From: Deltaproteobacteria bacterium
Lineage (GTDB): Bacteria > Desulfobacterota > Binatia > Binatales > Binataceae
Direction of reading: 5' to 3'
Length of the DNA stretch: 64,000 nt
NCBI GenBank assembly: GCA_021780755.1
Contig: JAJXYF010000020.1
Location: 1 to 64,000 of the forward strand
Within the stretch, counting starts at the first letter, position 1. Every line of letters starts with the position of its first letter. Below, one piece after another: positions 28,179 to 36,602 of this stretch. The notes beneath the pieces are model-generated. The model was not told the origin of the DNA. It did no database searches and worked only from the letters and a program-made list of their open reading frames with translations. A program made the position numbers and the translations under genes.

Positions 28179-28236
28179 GGGGGCAACGCGGAAGGGGGTG
28201 AACGCTCGCGCGTTCGCCCCCTTCCGCGTTGCCCCC
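28179..28236. repeat. Long hairpin with 20-bp perfect outer stem
   Basis: Arms GGGGGCAACGCGGAAGGGGG (28179-28198) and its complement (28217-28236) pair perfectly; the inner part (TGAACGC / GCGTTCG) extends the stem to about 27 bp. It follows the terminator directly. Confidence 0.85.
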
Positions 28237-28239
28237 GCT

Positions 28240-28278
28240 GTTACGGCGTGCGGATGGACACATCCGCACGCCCGTAAC
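28240..28278. repeat. Hairpin with 17-bp stem and one bulge
   Basis: GTTACGGCGTGCGGATG (28240-28256) pairs with CATCCGCACGCCCGTAAC (28261-28278), leaving one bulged C and a GACA loop. Last of four consecutive hairpins. The remaining 93 bases to the BVMO start hold nothing recognisable except its ribosome site. Confidence 0.85.
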
Positions 28279-28371
28279 GTCCGCCACAGCCCGCCCTCCG
28301 CCGCTCGACATTTAGCGCGTTCAATGCCATACCCGTGCAAAGTAAATGGGGATTCACTAGCGAGGAGAACT

Positions 28372-30006
28372 ATGGGAACTTCCGTGCAGTCCACACAGCC
28401 CGCGCCGAAGGCGAGCGCGAGGCCAGTCGAGCAGTATGACGCGATCATCATCGGCGCGGGCGTAACGGGCCTCTATCAGCTTTACCGGATCCGCCAGCTT
28501 GGGATTTCTGTGCGGCTCTTTGACGATGGCGACGGCGTGGGCGGCACCTGGTATTGGAACCGCTATCCCGGCTGCCGCTTTGATTCCGAGAGCGAAACCT
28601 ATGGCTACTCGTTCTCGAAGGAGCTGCTGGAGGAATGGGATTGGAAGGAACACTATTCCGGACAGCCGGAGAACGAGCGCTATCTTAATTATGTTGCGGA
28701 CAAGTTTGACCTGCGCTCTGACATCCAGCTTAATTCGCGTCTCGCCAGTGCGGTCTATGATGAGCGCGCGAATCGTTGGGATCTCGAGTTCGAAGACGGT
28801 CGGCGCGCCCGCGCACAGTTTTTGATCGGCGCGGTCGGGATCCTGTCAGCTCGCTTTACCCCGCCGTTCGAGGGAACCGATAGCTTCAAGGGACGATCGT
28901 TGCACACCGGCAGTTGGCCAAAGGAACCCGTGGAGCTCGCCGGCAAGCGCGTCGCGGTCATCGGTACCGGCCCGACCGCGGTCCAACTGATCACGGAAAT
29001 CGCCAAAGAAGTCGGGCATCTCACGGTCTTCCAACGTACGCCGAATTACTGTGCGCCGTTGCGCAATTCACTCGTCACCCCGGAGACTCAGGAGCGTTTC
29101 AAGGCCACCTATCCGGAGATTCACAAGAGAATCCGTGAGACCCCCGCCGGTTTTGCGTACGATTTCGATCCCCGCAAGACCTTGGAAGTTCCGCGCGAAG
29201 AGCGGTTGGCGTTGTATGAGAAATTGTGGACACAACCCGGTTTCTCCAAATGGCTGGGCAATTTCCACGATATCATGAGCAACCGGGAGGCCAACGAGGA
29301 TTTCGCCGAGTTTGTCCGCAACAAGATCCGCGCGCGCGTCAAAGATCCGGTGGTCGCGGAAAAGTTGGTGCCCAAGGACCATCCGTTTGGGTCCAAGCGC
29401 ATCCCGTTGGAGAGTGGTTATTACGAGCAGTTCAACCGGGACAATGTCCTGCTGGTTGACGTCAACGAGACCCCGATCGAGCGCGTCACGCCCAAGGGCA
29501 TCAAGACCACTGACCAAGAGCACGAGTTCGACATCATCGTTTATGCCACCGGGTTTGACGCGGTCAGCGGGTCGTTGACCCGCATCGATATCCGCGGTGA
29601 AGGTGGACGAACCTTCAAGGATACCTGGGCGGACGGTCCGCGCACCTATTTGGGAATCCAGACCGCGGGCTTCCCGAATTTCTTCATTGCCACGAACTCC
29701 GCGTTCTGCAACTACCCGGTATGCGCCGAGACCATCGTGGAATGGATTTCTGATTGCATTAAATACATGCGCGAGAAGGGTTTTAATCGCATCGAACCGA
29801 CCCCGGAGGCGGAAGAGGCATGGATTGCGCATGCCGCCGAATTGGCCAGTCACACGTTCTTGAGTGATACCAAGTCCTGGTTTATGGGATCGAATATTCC
29901 CGGCAAGAAGCGTCAGCTCCTGCTCTACGCCAACAGCGCCCCGAAGTATCGGGCAGAGATTACGCAGGTGGCGGCCAGTGGCTACGAAGGGTTTACCCTC
30001 GAATAG
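28372..30006 (+). CDS. Flavin-containing Baeyer-Villiger monooxygenase
   Basis: NADPH- and FAD-dependent conversion of ketones to esters or lactones. 544 residues: N-terminal FAD Rossmann motif GAGVTG (28-33), GVGGTWYWNRYPGCRFD of class B monooxygenases, the type I BVMO fingerprint FKGRSLHTGSWP at residues 172-183, and the NADPH motif GTGPTA at 198-203. ATATGFDA-type motif near YATGFDAVSGS completes the set. ATG 28372 follows GAGGAG. The lower GC and different codon use (TTG, GGT, GTT) compared with neighbours hint at transfer. The terminator 30038-30068 closes it. Confidence 0.93.
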   Translation: MGTSVQSTQPAPKASARPVEQYDAIIIGAGVTGLYQLYRIRQLGISVRLFDDGDGVGGTWYWNRYPGCRFDSESETYGYSFSKELLEEWDWKEHYSGQPENERYLNYVADKFDLRSDIQLNSRLASAVYDERANRWDLEFEDGRRARAQFLIGAVGILSARFTPPFEGTDSFKGRSLHTGSWPKEPVELAGKRVAVIGTGPTAVQLITEIAKEVGHLTVFQRTPNYCAPLRNSLVTPETQERFKATYPEIHKRIRETPAGFAYDFDPRKTLEVPREERLALYEKLWTQPGFSKWLGNFHDIMSNREANEDFAEFVRNKIRARVKDPVVAEKLVPKDHPFGSKRIPLESGYYEQFNRDNVLLVDVNETPIERVTPKGIKTTDQEHEFDIIVYATGFDAVSGSLTRIDIRGEGGRTFKDTWADGPRTYLGIQTAGFPNFFIATNSAFCNYPVCAETIVEWISDCIKYMREKGFNRIEPTPEAEEAWIAHAAELASHTFLSDTKSWFMGSNIPGKKRQLLLYANSAPKYRAEITQVAASGYEGFTLE

Positions 30007-30037
30007 TCCGCTCGATTCTTCTTGCCTGATCGACAGG

Positions 30038-30068
30038 ATGGAGAGGGCGATCGCCCTCTCCATTTTTT
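30038..30068 (+). terminator. Rho-independent terminator after the BVMO gene
   Basis: Perfect 13-bp dyad ATGGAGAGGGCGA / TCGCCCTCTCCAT (30038-30063) followed by TTTTT. It lies 32 bases after the stop codon. Confidence 0.85.
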
Positions 30069-30202
30069 CATCGGCGTCGCCGGCACCCCACCACGCGACG
30101 CGATACCCCACGACGGCCCGTTGACAGCGCGCCCAATCTTCGACGATGGTTGGCGCAGCAGCCGGATACGAATCCGCCGGAGTCCCGAGGAGGACCAGTC
30201 CG

Positions 30203-30571
30203 ATGGTGCAGATCGGCAATCACCTGAAGATGAACGTCGCGCATAGCCTGCGCCAACGCACGCGCGACTTCTATGCCGGCCTGCTCAAATGCAAACCGGT
30301 CGCGAGCCCGCGCGACGACCTCGACCTTTACGAATTCGACGGCGGTTTTGTCCTCGGACTGTTCTTCGTCGATCCCGCGGAGACGCTGAGCGCGGCGCAG
30401 TATCTGAGCGGGATGTGGATGGAGCTCAAAGTTGACGATCCCGCCGCCTGGAAAACGCGACTGCTGGCGTTCGGTGTGACGCCGGTCGATTTCCCCGATC
30501 CGACGCGGTTTTTCTTCGCCGCTCCGGGCGGGCAGGTCTTTCGACTCGCCCCGCTCGACGGTGGCCTCTAG
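30203..30571 (+). CDS. VOC-superfamily (glyoxalase/dioxygenase-fold) protein
   Basis: A 122-residue single-unit vicinal-oxygen-chelate fold: VAHSLRQRTRDFYAGLLKCKP (first motif), a middle beta segment FVLGLFFVDPAETLSAAQY, and MWMELKVDDPAAWKTRLLAFGV followed by FFFAAPGGQVFRLA. Metal ligands are not all clear, so the enzyme activity is unassigned. ATG 30203 follows GAGGACC with proper spacing; 57 upstream bases without a ribosome site were dropped. It is convergent with the FkbM gene, 33 bases away. Confidence 0.65.
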   Translation: MVQIGNHLKMNVAHSLRQRTRDFYAGLLKCKPVASPRDDLDLYEFDGGFVLGLFFVDPAETLSAAQYLSGMWMELKVDDPAAWKTRLLAFGVTPVDFPDPTRFFFAAPGGQVFRLAPLDGGL

Positions 30572-30604
30572 CTCGCAAGCCGGCAACGTCGGTGAGCGGG
30601 ATAA

Positions 30605-31501
30605 TCAAGGCCGAAACGATGGCCCCCGTCCGAGTGCTGGACTAGCCAGTTGCCGCAAAACCGGCGCGAGATCTTGCCGCTCGGCGGGGGCGGCGACCAC
30701 GCATGCGTCCCACGGCGAATCGAGAATTCCGCATGAGCTGCCGAGTACGATCGGGCGATAGCCGAACTGTTCGAGCAACGCCGCGACTGGCTCGTTGGTG
30801 CCGTGAAGGTCAACGATCAGTGAGGGTCGGAAGCGGCGCAACGTTTCAGCGGCGCCGCTCAGCACGTCAGCCTCGGCTCCCTCAACGTCGATTTTCATCA
30901 ACTCGGGCGGAGCGATAGCTCCCGCGTTCACCAAAGCGTCGAGGCTCCTCAGCGTGACGTTGATTCGCTTGAGCGCATCGGCGGGCGGCGCCCCTGCGCT
31001 GGCCAGCTTGCCCCACACCGATTTTGCCGAGACGATAAACTCGGCCTGCGAATCGCTGCGCCCCAGCGCTTCGCATCTGACTTTGACCTGCTCGAAACCG
31101 TTCAGATTCGCGTTGTGCTCGATCCAGCGGACGTTGTCCGGCAGGGGCTCGAACGCGATTACCCGGCCCGTGTCACCAACCAGGCGGGCCAGGATCACGC
31201 AGTAGAAGCCCAGGTTGGCCCCGACGTCATAGGCGATCATTCCGGGACGCGCGAGCAGCTCGAAAGCATGCTGCACTCCAGGTTCGTGAGTGCCGAATAC
31301 GAAGCTTATAGGACCATGATCGCAATTGAAGCGCAGCCCCGCTCCCACGCCGCGCTGGATGACGCTGTCGCGCCCGCGCATGGCGAAGTCGAGGCACCAG
31401 TCCAGCAGCGGCTCAACCTTCGGATGACGGAAGCGGAGCTGCGTGGCGCGCAGGAGCCACGTCTTCGGCAGCTTGCCTAACAGGGTCACCAGGAAGTCCA
31501 T
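30605..31501 (-). CDS. FkbM-family methyltransferase
   Basis: SAM-dependent methyltransferase of 298 residues. Motif I is AYDVGANLGFYCVILARLVGDTGRVIAFEPLPDN (residues ~90-124), motif LMKIDVEGAEADVLSGAAETLRRFRPSLIVDLHG near 200-235 is characteristic of FkbM, and the last part (SSCGILDSPWDACVVAAP) is variable. FkbM proteins often methylate sugars, lipids or polyketides. It stands alone, so the substrate is unknown. Confidence 0.88.
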   Translation of the reverse strand: MDFLVTLLGKLPKTWLLRATQLRFRHPKVEPLLDWCLDFAMRGRDSVIQRGVGAGLRFNCDHGPISFVFGTHEPGVQHAFELLARPGMIAYDVGANLGFYCVILARLVGDTGRVIAFEPLPDNVRWIEHNANLNGFEQVKVRCEALGRSDSQAEFIVSAKSVWGKLASAGAPPADALKRINVTLRSLDALVNAGAIAPPELMKIDVEGAEADVLSGAAETLRRFRPSLIVDLHGTNEPVAALLEQFGYRPIVLGSSCGILDSPWDACVVAAPAERQDLAPVLRQLASPALGRGPSFRP

Positions 31502-31702
31502 TGGTGTGCGGTGGCTGCTCCCCTCGATCTTCGACCACTATAACCTGATGAACGTGGCGACCCTGACGAAACGATGCTTTGCGGTAAACTATCGTGTTTC
31601 TTAATTATTGAACACCTGTTCCTCGTTTGAAAGCAGACGAAAGTCGCCTTTACAGGAAGGGTGCGGGGGCGTTAGGTTACGCGCAACCGAACGGGGACAC
31701 CG

Positions 31703-32872
31703 ATGCAAAAAGAAAAATTCACGGTCTCGATACCCGAGCAAACTTTGACCGACCTGCGCGACCGCCTGGCGCGCACCCGGTTCGCGCCCGAGTTCGCCAA
31801 CGCGCAATGGGACTACGGCACTAACGGCGCCTATCTCAAAGAACTGATTGAGTATTGGCGCGACACTTTCGATTGGCGCAAAGTCGAGCGCGAAATCAAT
31901 TCCTATGCGCATTACAAGACCAACATCGACGGCATCCCGATTCACTTCATCCACGAGCCGGGCAAAGGCCCGAAGCCGATTCCGCTGATCATGAACCATG
32001 GATGGCCGTGGACGTTCTGGGATTTTCACAAGGTGATTCGGCCGCTGGCCGACCCGGCCGCTTTCGGCGGCGACCCGCGCGACGCCTTCGACGTGGTGGT
32101 GCCGTCGTTGCCCGGCTACGGCTTTTCCGAGCCGCTCACCAAACCCGGCATCAACTACTGGAACACTGCCGACCTGTGGGTCACCCTGATGCGCGATGTG
32201 CTCGGCTATGACAAGTTCGCGGCGCAAGGTGGTGATTGGGGCGCGATCATCACGGCGCAACTCGGCCATAAGTACGCGCAACACCTGATCGGGATTCACG
32301 TACATCTGCTGGTCAACCTCGATTTTTTCGGCGGCAGCGGCGGCCCCAAGCCCGAGGACTTCGGGCCCGGCGAGGAGACGTGGCTGGAGCATGGCCGCAA
32401 GTTCATGCACGAGGGTGCCGGCTACATGGCAATGCAATCGACGCGGCCGCAGACGGTCGCGGTTGCGCTCAACGATTCACCGGCGGGGCTGTGCTCGTGG
32501 ATTCTGGAAAAGCGTCGCGCGTGGAGCGATTGCGACGGCAACGTCGAACGGCGCTTCAGCAAGGACGACCTCTGCACCACGATGACCCTCTACTGGGCGA
32601 CGCAGACCTACGGCACTTCGGCGCGCTACTACTACGAAGCCGCGCACAACCTCTGGAAGCCCTCGCACAATCGCATGCCGCTGGTCGAAGCGCCGACCGG
32701 CGCCGCGATTTTTCTCAAAGAGGTTTTCCTGATGCCGCACAAATGGGCCGAGCGCTACTACAATCTGAAGCGCTGGACGGTGATGCCCTCGGGGGGTCAT
32801 TTCGCGCCGATGGAGGAACCGGAGCGGCTGATCGAGGACATCCGCGCGTTCTTCCGCCCGCTACGCACCTGA
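31703..32872 (+). CDS. Epoxide hydrolase
   Basis: A 389-residue microsomal-type epoxide hydrolase: N-terminal lid domain (FTVSIPEQTLTDLRDRLARTRF... YWRDTFDWRKVEREINSY) and the alpha/beta core with HGWPWTFWDF (oxyanion region), the nucleophile Asp178 in GGDWGAIIT and the base His366 in PSGGHFAPMEEP. It opens epoxides to diols via an Asp-ester intermediate. ATG 31703 follows GGGGAC. It lies among oxidative catabolism genes; a role downstream of monooxygenation is plausible but inferred. Confidence 0.92.
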   Translation: MQKEKFTVSIPEQTLTDLRDRLARTRFAPEFANAQWDYGTNGAYLKELIEYWRDTFDWRKVEREINSYAHYKTNIDGIPIHFIHEPGKGPKPIPLIMNHGWPWTFWDFHKVIRPLADPAAFGGDPRDAFDVVVPSLPGYGFSEPLTKPGINYWNTADLWVTLMRDVLGYDKFAAQGGDWGAIITAQLGHKYAQHLIGIHVHLLVNLDFFGGSGGPKPEDFGPGEETWLEHGRKFMHEGAGYMAMQSTRPQTVAVALNDSPAGLCSWILEKRRAWSDCDGNVERRFSKDDLCTTMTLYWATQTYGTSARYYYEAAHNLWKPSHNRMPLVEAPTGAAIFLKEVFLMPHKWAERYYNLKRWTVMPSGGHFAPMEEPERLIEDIRAFFRPLRT

Positions 32873-32897
32873 CCCTGCTGGCGCGCGATCCACTGTC

Positions 32898-33554
32898 TCA
32901 TGCGGCGAGGAGCGCCTGCGTAAGGTCGGCAGGGCTGTCGCAGATACGATCGGCGCCGGCAGCCGCGAGTTCCTCGCGGCTGCCATAGCCATACGTGACG
33001 CCGATCGTGTAGATACCGTTGCGCTTGCCGGCGACTACATCATGAGCGCGATCGCCGACGATCGCGGTCGCCGAGCGATCGAGCCGCTCGCGTTCGATCA
33101 GGTCGCGCACCGTGTCGCTCTTGTCGTCGAGCCGAGCGTTTCCGGCGACGTCGTCGAAATAACGTCGCAGTCCGCAAAGCCCGAGGATACGCTCGGCCGC
33201 CGCCGCGTTCTTCGAGGTCACGACGTAAAGGCGCGTCGCGGCAGCGCGCAACTCCGAGAGCATCCGGGCGACCCCCGGATAGACCGCGTGCTCCCCCACC
33301 CCGGCCTGCGCATAATTCTGGACGTAGAGCGACGCCGCCCGGTCGGCCATCTCGGCCTTGCCCGCGGGCTCGAGTATCCGGGTGAAGATTTCGCGCAGCG
33401 GCGGTCCGACGCACCAGGCCAGCTCGGCGCGCGGCGGCATCTTCACACCAAGCGTCGCCAGCACCCCGCGAATCGTCGCGACGATGCCACTGCCAGGATC
33501 GGTCAGCGTCCCGTCGAGATCGAAAATACCGGCGGTGAACTTATTGCTTGTCAC
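32898..33554 (-). CDS. HAD-family phosphatase, phosphoglycolate-phosphatase-like
   Basis: 218 residues with the complete HAD loops: DLDGT (Asp12, Asp14), YVVTSKN, K in the third loop (DDKSDTVRDL) and VGDRAHDVVAGKRNG. The cap (RAELAWCVGPPLREIFTRILEPAG) is of the phosphoglycolate/phosphonoacetaldehyde type. GTG 33554 lies 8 bases after the rsmI stop, so it is translated right after that gene. The substrate is not fixed; repair of 2-phosphoglycolate is the usual role. Confidence 0.85.
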   Translation of the reverse strand: MTSNKFTAGIFDLDGTLTDPGSGIVATIRGVLATLGVKMPPRAELAWCVGPPLREIFTRILEPAGKAEMADRAASLYVQNYAQAGVGEHAVYPGVARMLSELRAAATRLYVVTSKNAAAAERILGLCGLRRYFDDVAGNARLDDKSDTVRDLIERERLDRSATAIVGDRAHDVVAGKRNGIYTIGVTYGYGSREELAAAGADRICDSPADLTQALLAA

Positions 33555-33561
33555 TGACGCC

Positions 33562-34440
33562 TCACTCCGGCCTCTCGCGGCGCCGGGCGAGTGCCCGCTG
33601 ATAGACTTCGCGGCGGCTCGCACCGGTCAGTTTCGCGACGGCCGCGCTTGCGTCTTTGAGACTGACACCCGCGTCGCACAGGGCCTCGACCGTGATCGCG
33701 CCGGCCTCCACGTCGGCGGCGCCGAGACCATCGGCGGGCGCGGGCGCGCCGGCGACCACGATCACGATCTCGCCACGCGCTTCGGCGGCGGCGAAGCGCG
33801 CGTGCAATTCGGCGAGCGTGCCGCGCACGCTCTCCTCGAAGGTCTTGGTGATTTCGCGGACAACGGCGGCTTCGCGCGCGGGGCCGAACGTGGTCTCCAT
33901 CGCGGCGAGCGTCGCGGCGAGGCGGCGCGCCGCCTCGAAGAAGACCATCGTGCGCGGCTCGCGCGCGAGCGCCTCGAGCGCATGGCGGCGGGCGCCGTCG
34001 CGTTGCGGCACAAAGCCTTCGAAAGTAAAGCGGTCGGTCGGGAGGCCCGCGATCGAAAGCGCGGCGACCACCGCCGACGGACCGGGCACGGCGGCGACGC
34101 GGAGGCCGGCGGCGTGCGCGGCGCGCACCAGACGGTAGCCCGGATCGGAGATGGCGGGGGTGCCCGCGTCGGTGATGATCGCGACACTCTCGCCGGCGCG
34201 GAGCCGTTCGATCAACGCCGGCGTGCGCCGCTCCTCGTTATGCTCGAAGTAGCTGAGCGTCGGCGTGTGAATGGAGTGCGCGGAGAGCAGCCTGGCGCTG
34301 TGGCGGGTGTCCTCGCACGCGATGACGGCGACCTCACGCAGGACGCGCAGGGCACGCGGGCTCACGTCCTCCAGATTGCCGATCGGCGTGGCGACGACGT
34401 AGAGCACGCCGGATGCGCGGCGGTCCGCCGGGTCACTCAA
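33562..34440 (-). CDS. rsmI: 16S rRNA (cytidine1402-2'-O)-methyltransferase
   Basis: Methylates C1402 of 16S rRNA. Family motifs: LYVVATPIGNLEDVSPRALRVL, ACEDTRHSARLL, ITDAGTPAISDPGYRLVRAA, AVPGPSAVVAALSIAGLP and FFEAARRLAATL, then a Gly/Ala-rich C-terminal domain. The N-terminus has no ATG: TTG 34440 is the first plausible start ahead of the conserved VLYVVATPIG (292 residues); a GTG nearer the motif is also possible. It lies between a SnoaL-like gene and the HAD gene. Confidence 0.9.
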   Translation of the reverse strand: MSDPADRRASGVLYVVATPIGNLEDVSPRALRVLREVAVIACEDTRHSARLLSAHSIHTPTLSYFEHNEERRTPALIERLRAGESVAIITDAGTPAISDPGYRLVRAAHAAGLRVAAVPGPSAVVAALSIAGLPTDRFTFEGFVPQRDGARRHALEALAREPRTMVFFEAARRLAATLAAMETTFGPAREAAVVREITKTFEESVRGTLAELHARFAAAEARGEIVIVVAGAPAPADGLGAADVEAGAITVEALCDAGVSLKDASAAVAKLTGASRREVYQRALARRRERPE

Positions 34441-34459
34441 GCGGACAACCGCGGCCGGA

Positions 34460-34900
34460 CTATTTCTTTTCGCGCGGGTCGAAGCGCACGGCCTTGAAGC
34501 GGCGCGTCTGAAACTTCCATTCGTCGCCAACCTTGGCGTAGTCGTCGTGGTAATAGCCGGTGCCGATCCATTTCATGTCGTTACTGGCGTCGCGCAACTC
34601 GACGTAGCAGCGGCCAGTCGCGCGGCCGCCGCCCTTGAGTTCAACCACGTGATTATGAATGTAAGGGCGCGGCGTGACCGAGGCGAGCGCGTCTTTGTAC
34701 ATCTTGTGGAGGTTGGCGCGGCCGGTGGTGGTGTTTTCGGAATTGCCGGCGGTGATCGAAAACGAGGCGTCCTCGGTGAACAGGCTGACGATGCCCTCGA
34801 TATCGTTGCGCCAGACACAATCGCAATAGCGCTGCGGGAGTTCGCGAATCGACTCGCGGTCGGCGAGTTCGGTGACGATTTGATCAATGCTCTTGGCCAT
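34460..34900 (-). CDS. SnoaL-like/nuclear transport factor 2-fold protein
   Basis: 146 residues of the NTF2 fold: helix DQIVTELADRESIRELPQRYCDCVWRNDIEG, then beta sheet with FTEDASFSI and a C-terminal HDDYAKVGDEWKFQTRRF. Many soil bacteria carry numerous paralogues of this ring-closing or dehydratase-like fold. ATG 34900 follows GGAG; the 57 bases upstream are Arg-rich and unlikely. Specific role unknown. Confidence 0.8.
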   Translation of the reverse strand: MAKSIDQIVTELADRESIRELPQRYCDCVWRNDIEGIVSLFTEDASFSITAGNSENTTTGRANLHKMYKDALASVTPRPYIHNHVVELKGGGRATGRCYVELRDASNDMKWIGTGYYHDDYAKVGDEWKFQTRRFKAVRFDPREKK

Positions 34901-34987
34901 CGGTATTTCTTTCTCCTGGTGCGATTGCGGAAATGCGCGCGGCCGTCGCCGCCGCACGGCGTCGAACTCGGGGCGAAGGGATTGCGG

Positions 34988-35545
34988 TCAGGCTGGCTTG
35001 CTCAATTCGGCCTCGATCGCGCCAGTGATCGCGGAGTCTTTCGGGGCGAAGTCCGGGGCGAAACGGCCGACCACCTCACCGCGGCGGTTGACCAGGAACT
35101 TTTCAAAGTTCCACATGATGTCGGTGTCGTTGGTCGGTGCGAGTCCGTGCTTCTCCAAAGTCTTGCGCAGGGTGCCGGCGGGATTCTGCTGCGCGGTGGG
35201 ACGCGCCGCGATAAGTTCGCGGTAGAGCGGGTGTTGCCCGTCGCCTTTGACGACGACCTTTTCGTACATCGGGAACTTCACGCCGAATTTGGTCGAGCAG
35301 AACTCCTGAATCTCGGCATTCGAGCCCGGCTCTTGCCCGGCGAATTCGTTGGCGGGAAACCCGAGCACGACCAGACCGCGCTCGCGGTAGGTTTCGTAGA
35401 TTTCTTCGAGCTCGGCATATTGCGGCGTCAATCCGCATTTGGAGGCAACGTTGATGACCAGCATCACGGCGCCTTTGTGATCGGCGAGCGTTGCGGGTTT
35501 GCCGTCGATGCGGCGGAGCGGGATATCGTAAAGCGCGGCGGCCAT
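34988..35545 (-). CDS. Glutathione-peroxidase-family thiol peroxidase
   Basis: 185 residues of the Cys-type Gpx family: peroxidatic Cys37 in INVASKCGLTPQY, Gln71 in GFPANEFAGQEPG and Trp in IMWNFEKFLV, giving the full Cys/Gln/Trp triad. It reduces peroxides, probably with thioredoxin. The Cys in place of selenocysteine is normal. It stands alone with repeat R6 upstream. Confidence 0.93.
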   Translation of the reverse strand: MAAALYDIPLRRIDGKPATLADHKGAVMLVINVASKCGLTPQYAELEEIYETYRERGLVVLGFPANEFAGQEPGSNAEIQEFCSTKFGVKFPMYEKVVVKGDGQHPLYRELIAARPTAQQNPAGTLRKTLEKHGLAPTNDTDIMWNFEKFLVNRRGEVVGRFAPDFAPKDSAITGAIEAELSKPA

Positions 35546-35649
35546 TAGTGGTGTCCTCCTGAGTCCTGAATGCGACCGGGTTTGCGCTTCAAGCTGTAGA
35601 TCAAACCACCCAACGCGGGCAACCGGAATCGCAGGCAGGGGTCAAAGAC

Positions 35650-35718
35650 GTTGTGCGGGAGCGCAGAACTTTGGTTCTTTCAGGAAACTGAAACCTCACG
35701 AGGCTTCACGGCATTCCC
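35650..35718 (-). repeat. Dispersed palindromic repeat, copy R6
   Basis: GTTGTGCGGGAGCGCAGAAC, CTTTCAGGAAACTGAAACCTC-AC-GAGGCTTCA, then GGCATTCCC, in the orientation opposite to R1. The dyad has decayed at one base in the right arm. It lies in the 278-bp gap upstream of gpx; nothing else is seen in that gap. Confidence 0.7.
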
Positions 35719-35823
35719 TGCCGCCGGTGGGTGGGCTTCGCTCGCGTTGCTAGATCGTCGGCAGGGCCTCGATGGCCGAGTCTCGCGGCAACCAGCGCAG
35801 CGCGAGCGTCAATCGGTGAAAGA

Positions 35824-36129
35824 TTACTTCTTGGTGTGGGCGAAGTCGCCCATGATTTTGGCGACGGTATCCCATCCGAACCATCCGCCATGGCGCTGCG
35901 GACAGATCATGCCGCCCACGCGCTGGTCGCTATTGGGTACGAGTTCCTGTTTACATTCGGGGCAGATAGCGGGTTGCGGTTGGTGGCCGCGCGCGGCTTC
36001 GTCGTCATGCTTCGCGTGGCGCATTTTTTCCAGCAACTCCTGGTCGCGCTTGCGCGCCCATTCGTTTTCGCGCGCCGCCTCGACGTCATGGAGTTTCTCG
36101 CCCAGTTTGTCTTTTTCGCCGTTGCTCAT
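35824..36129 (-). CDS. Small zinc-ribbon-like hypothetical protein
   Basis: A 101-residue protein with a charged helical N-half (EKLHDVEAARENEWARKRDQELLEKMRHAKHDD) and a C-terminal Cys-X2-Cys (CPEC) plus CPQRHGGW that may bind one metal ion. ATG 36129 follows GAGAGG. It follows the FmdB-type gene by 45 bases on the same strand. No function can be assigned; it resembles small stress-related zinc-ribbon proteins. Confidence 0.6.
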   Translation of the reverse strand: MSNGEKDKLGEKLHDVEAARENEWARKRDQELLEKMRHAKHDDEAARGHQPQPAICPECKQELVPNSDQRVGGMICPQRHGGWFGWDTVAKIMGDFAHTKK

Positions 36130-36174
36130 AATTCCTCTCGCCCAACTCAAGCCGCCGCCACGGTTGGCGTGGTG

Positions 36175-36510
36175 TCACTCCATGTCCTTGATTAACTTAC
36201 CGGTACGCGCCTGCTCGACGGTCTCGTCGAACTTCGGCCCGAGGTCCACGCCCATCTGCTGCGCCCGCTTTTTCGCCCACATGCCGACGTTGCGCGAATC
36301 GCGATAGTACGAATCGTCGCGGCCCTTGGCGGTATCGAAATTAGCGAGCCGCGAGGATTCGCTTTCGACCACGGCGAACGACGACATCACGCGTTTGGTG
36401 CGCGGCGAGCCGCAGTGCGGGCATCGCGGACGGCCCTTGCGCTCCGTGCCCAGGATCACGTGGGAGCCGACGCGTCCGCACGCGGCACATTGGTATTCGA
36501 AGATCGGCAT
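36175..36510 (-). CDS. FmdB-family zinc-ribbon regulatory protein
   Basis: 111 residues with MPIFEYQCAACG at the start, Cys8, Cys11, Cys30 and Cys33 forming one zinc ribbon (CPHC), followed by a Ser-rich linker and a charged C-terminus. The N-terminal MPIFEYQC is the FmdB hallmark. Proposed roles are DNA or RNA binding in regulation. Starts at ATG 36510. Confidence 0.85.
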   Translation of the reverse strand: MPIFEYQCAACGRVGSHVILGTERKGRPRCPHCGSPRTKRVMSSFAVVESESSRLANFDTAKGRDDSYYRDSRNVGMWAKKRAQQMGVDLGPKFDETVEQARTGKLIKDME

Positions 36511-36602
36511 CTTTAATCCTATGCGCACCCCGCGGACTCGTTAGCTTGGCCCGCAAGCTCGCGTGGTGATTTCAGGATAGTTGAGGTGCGAGGCATCGGC
36601 AA

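Noticed and set aside
28090..28278. CRISPR-like array
   Set aside because: The four dyads differ in sequence and spacing; there are no direct repeats.
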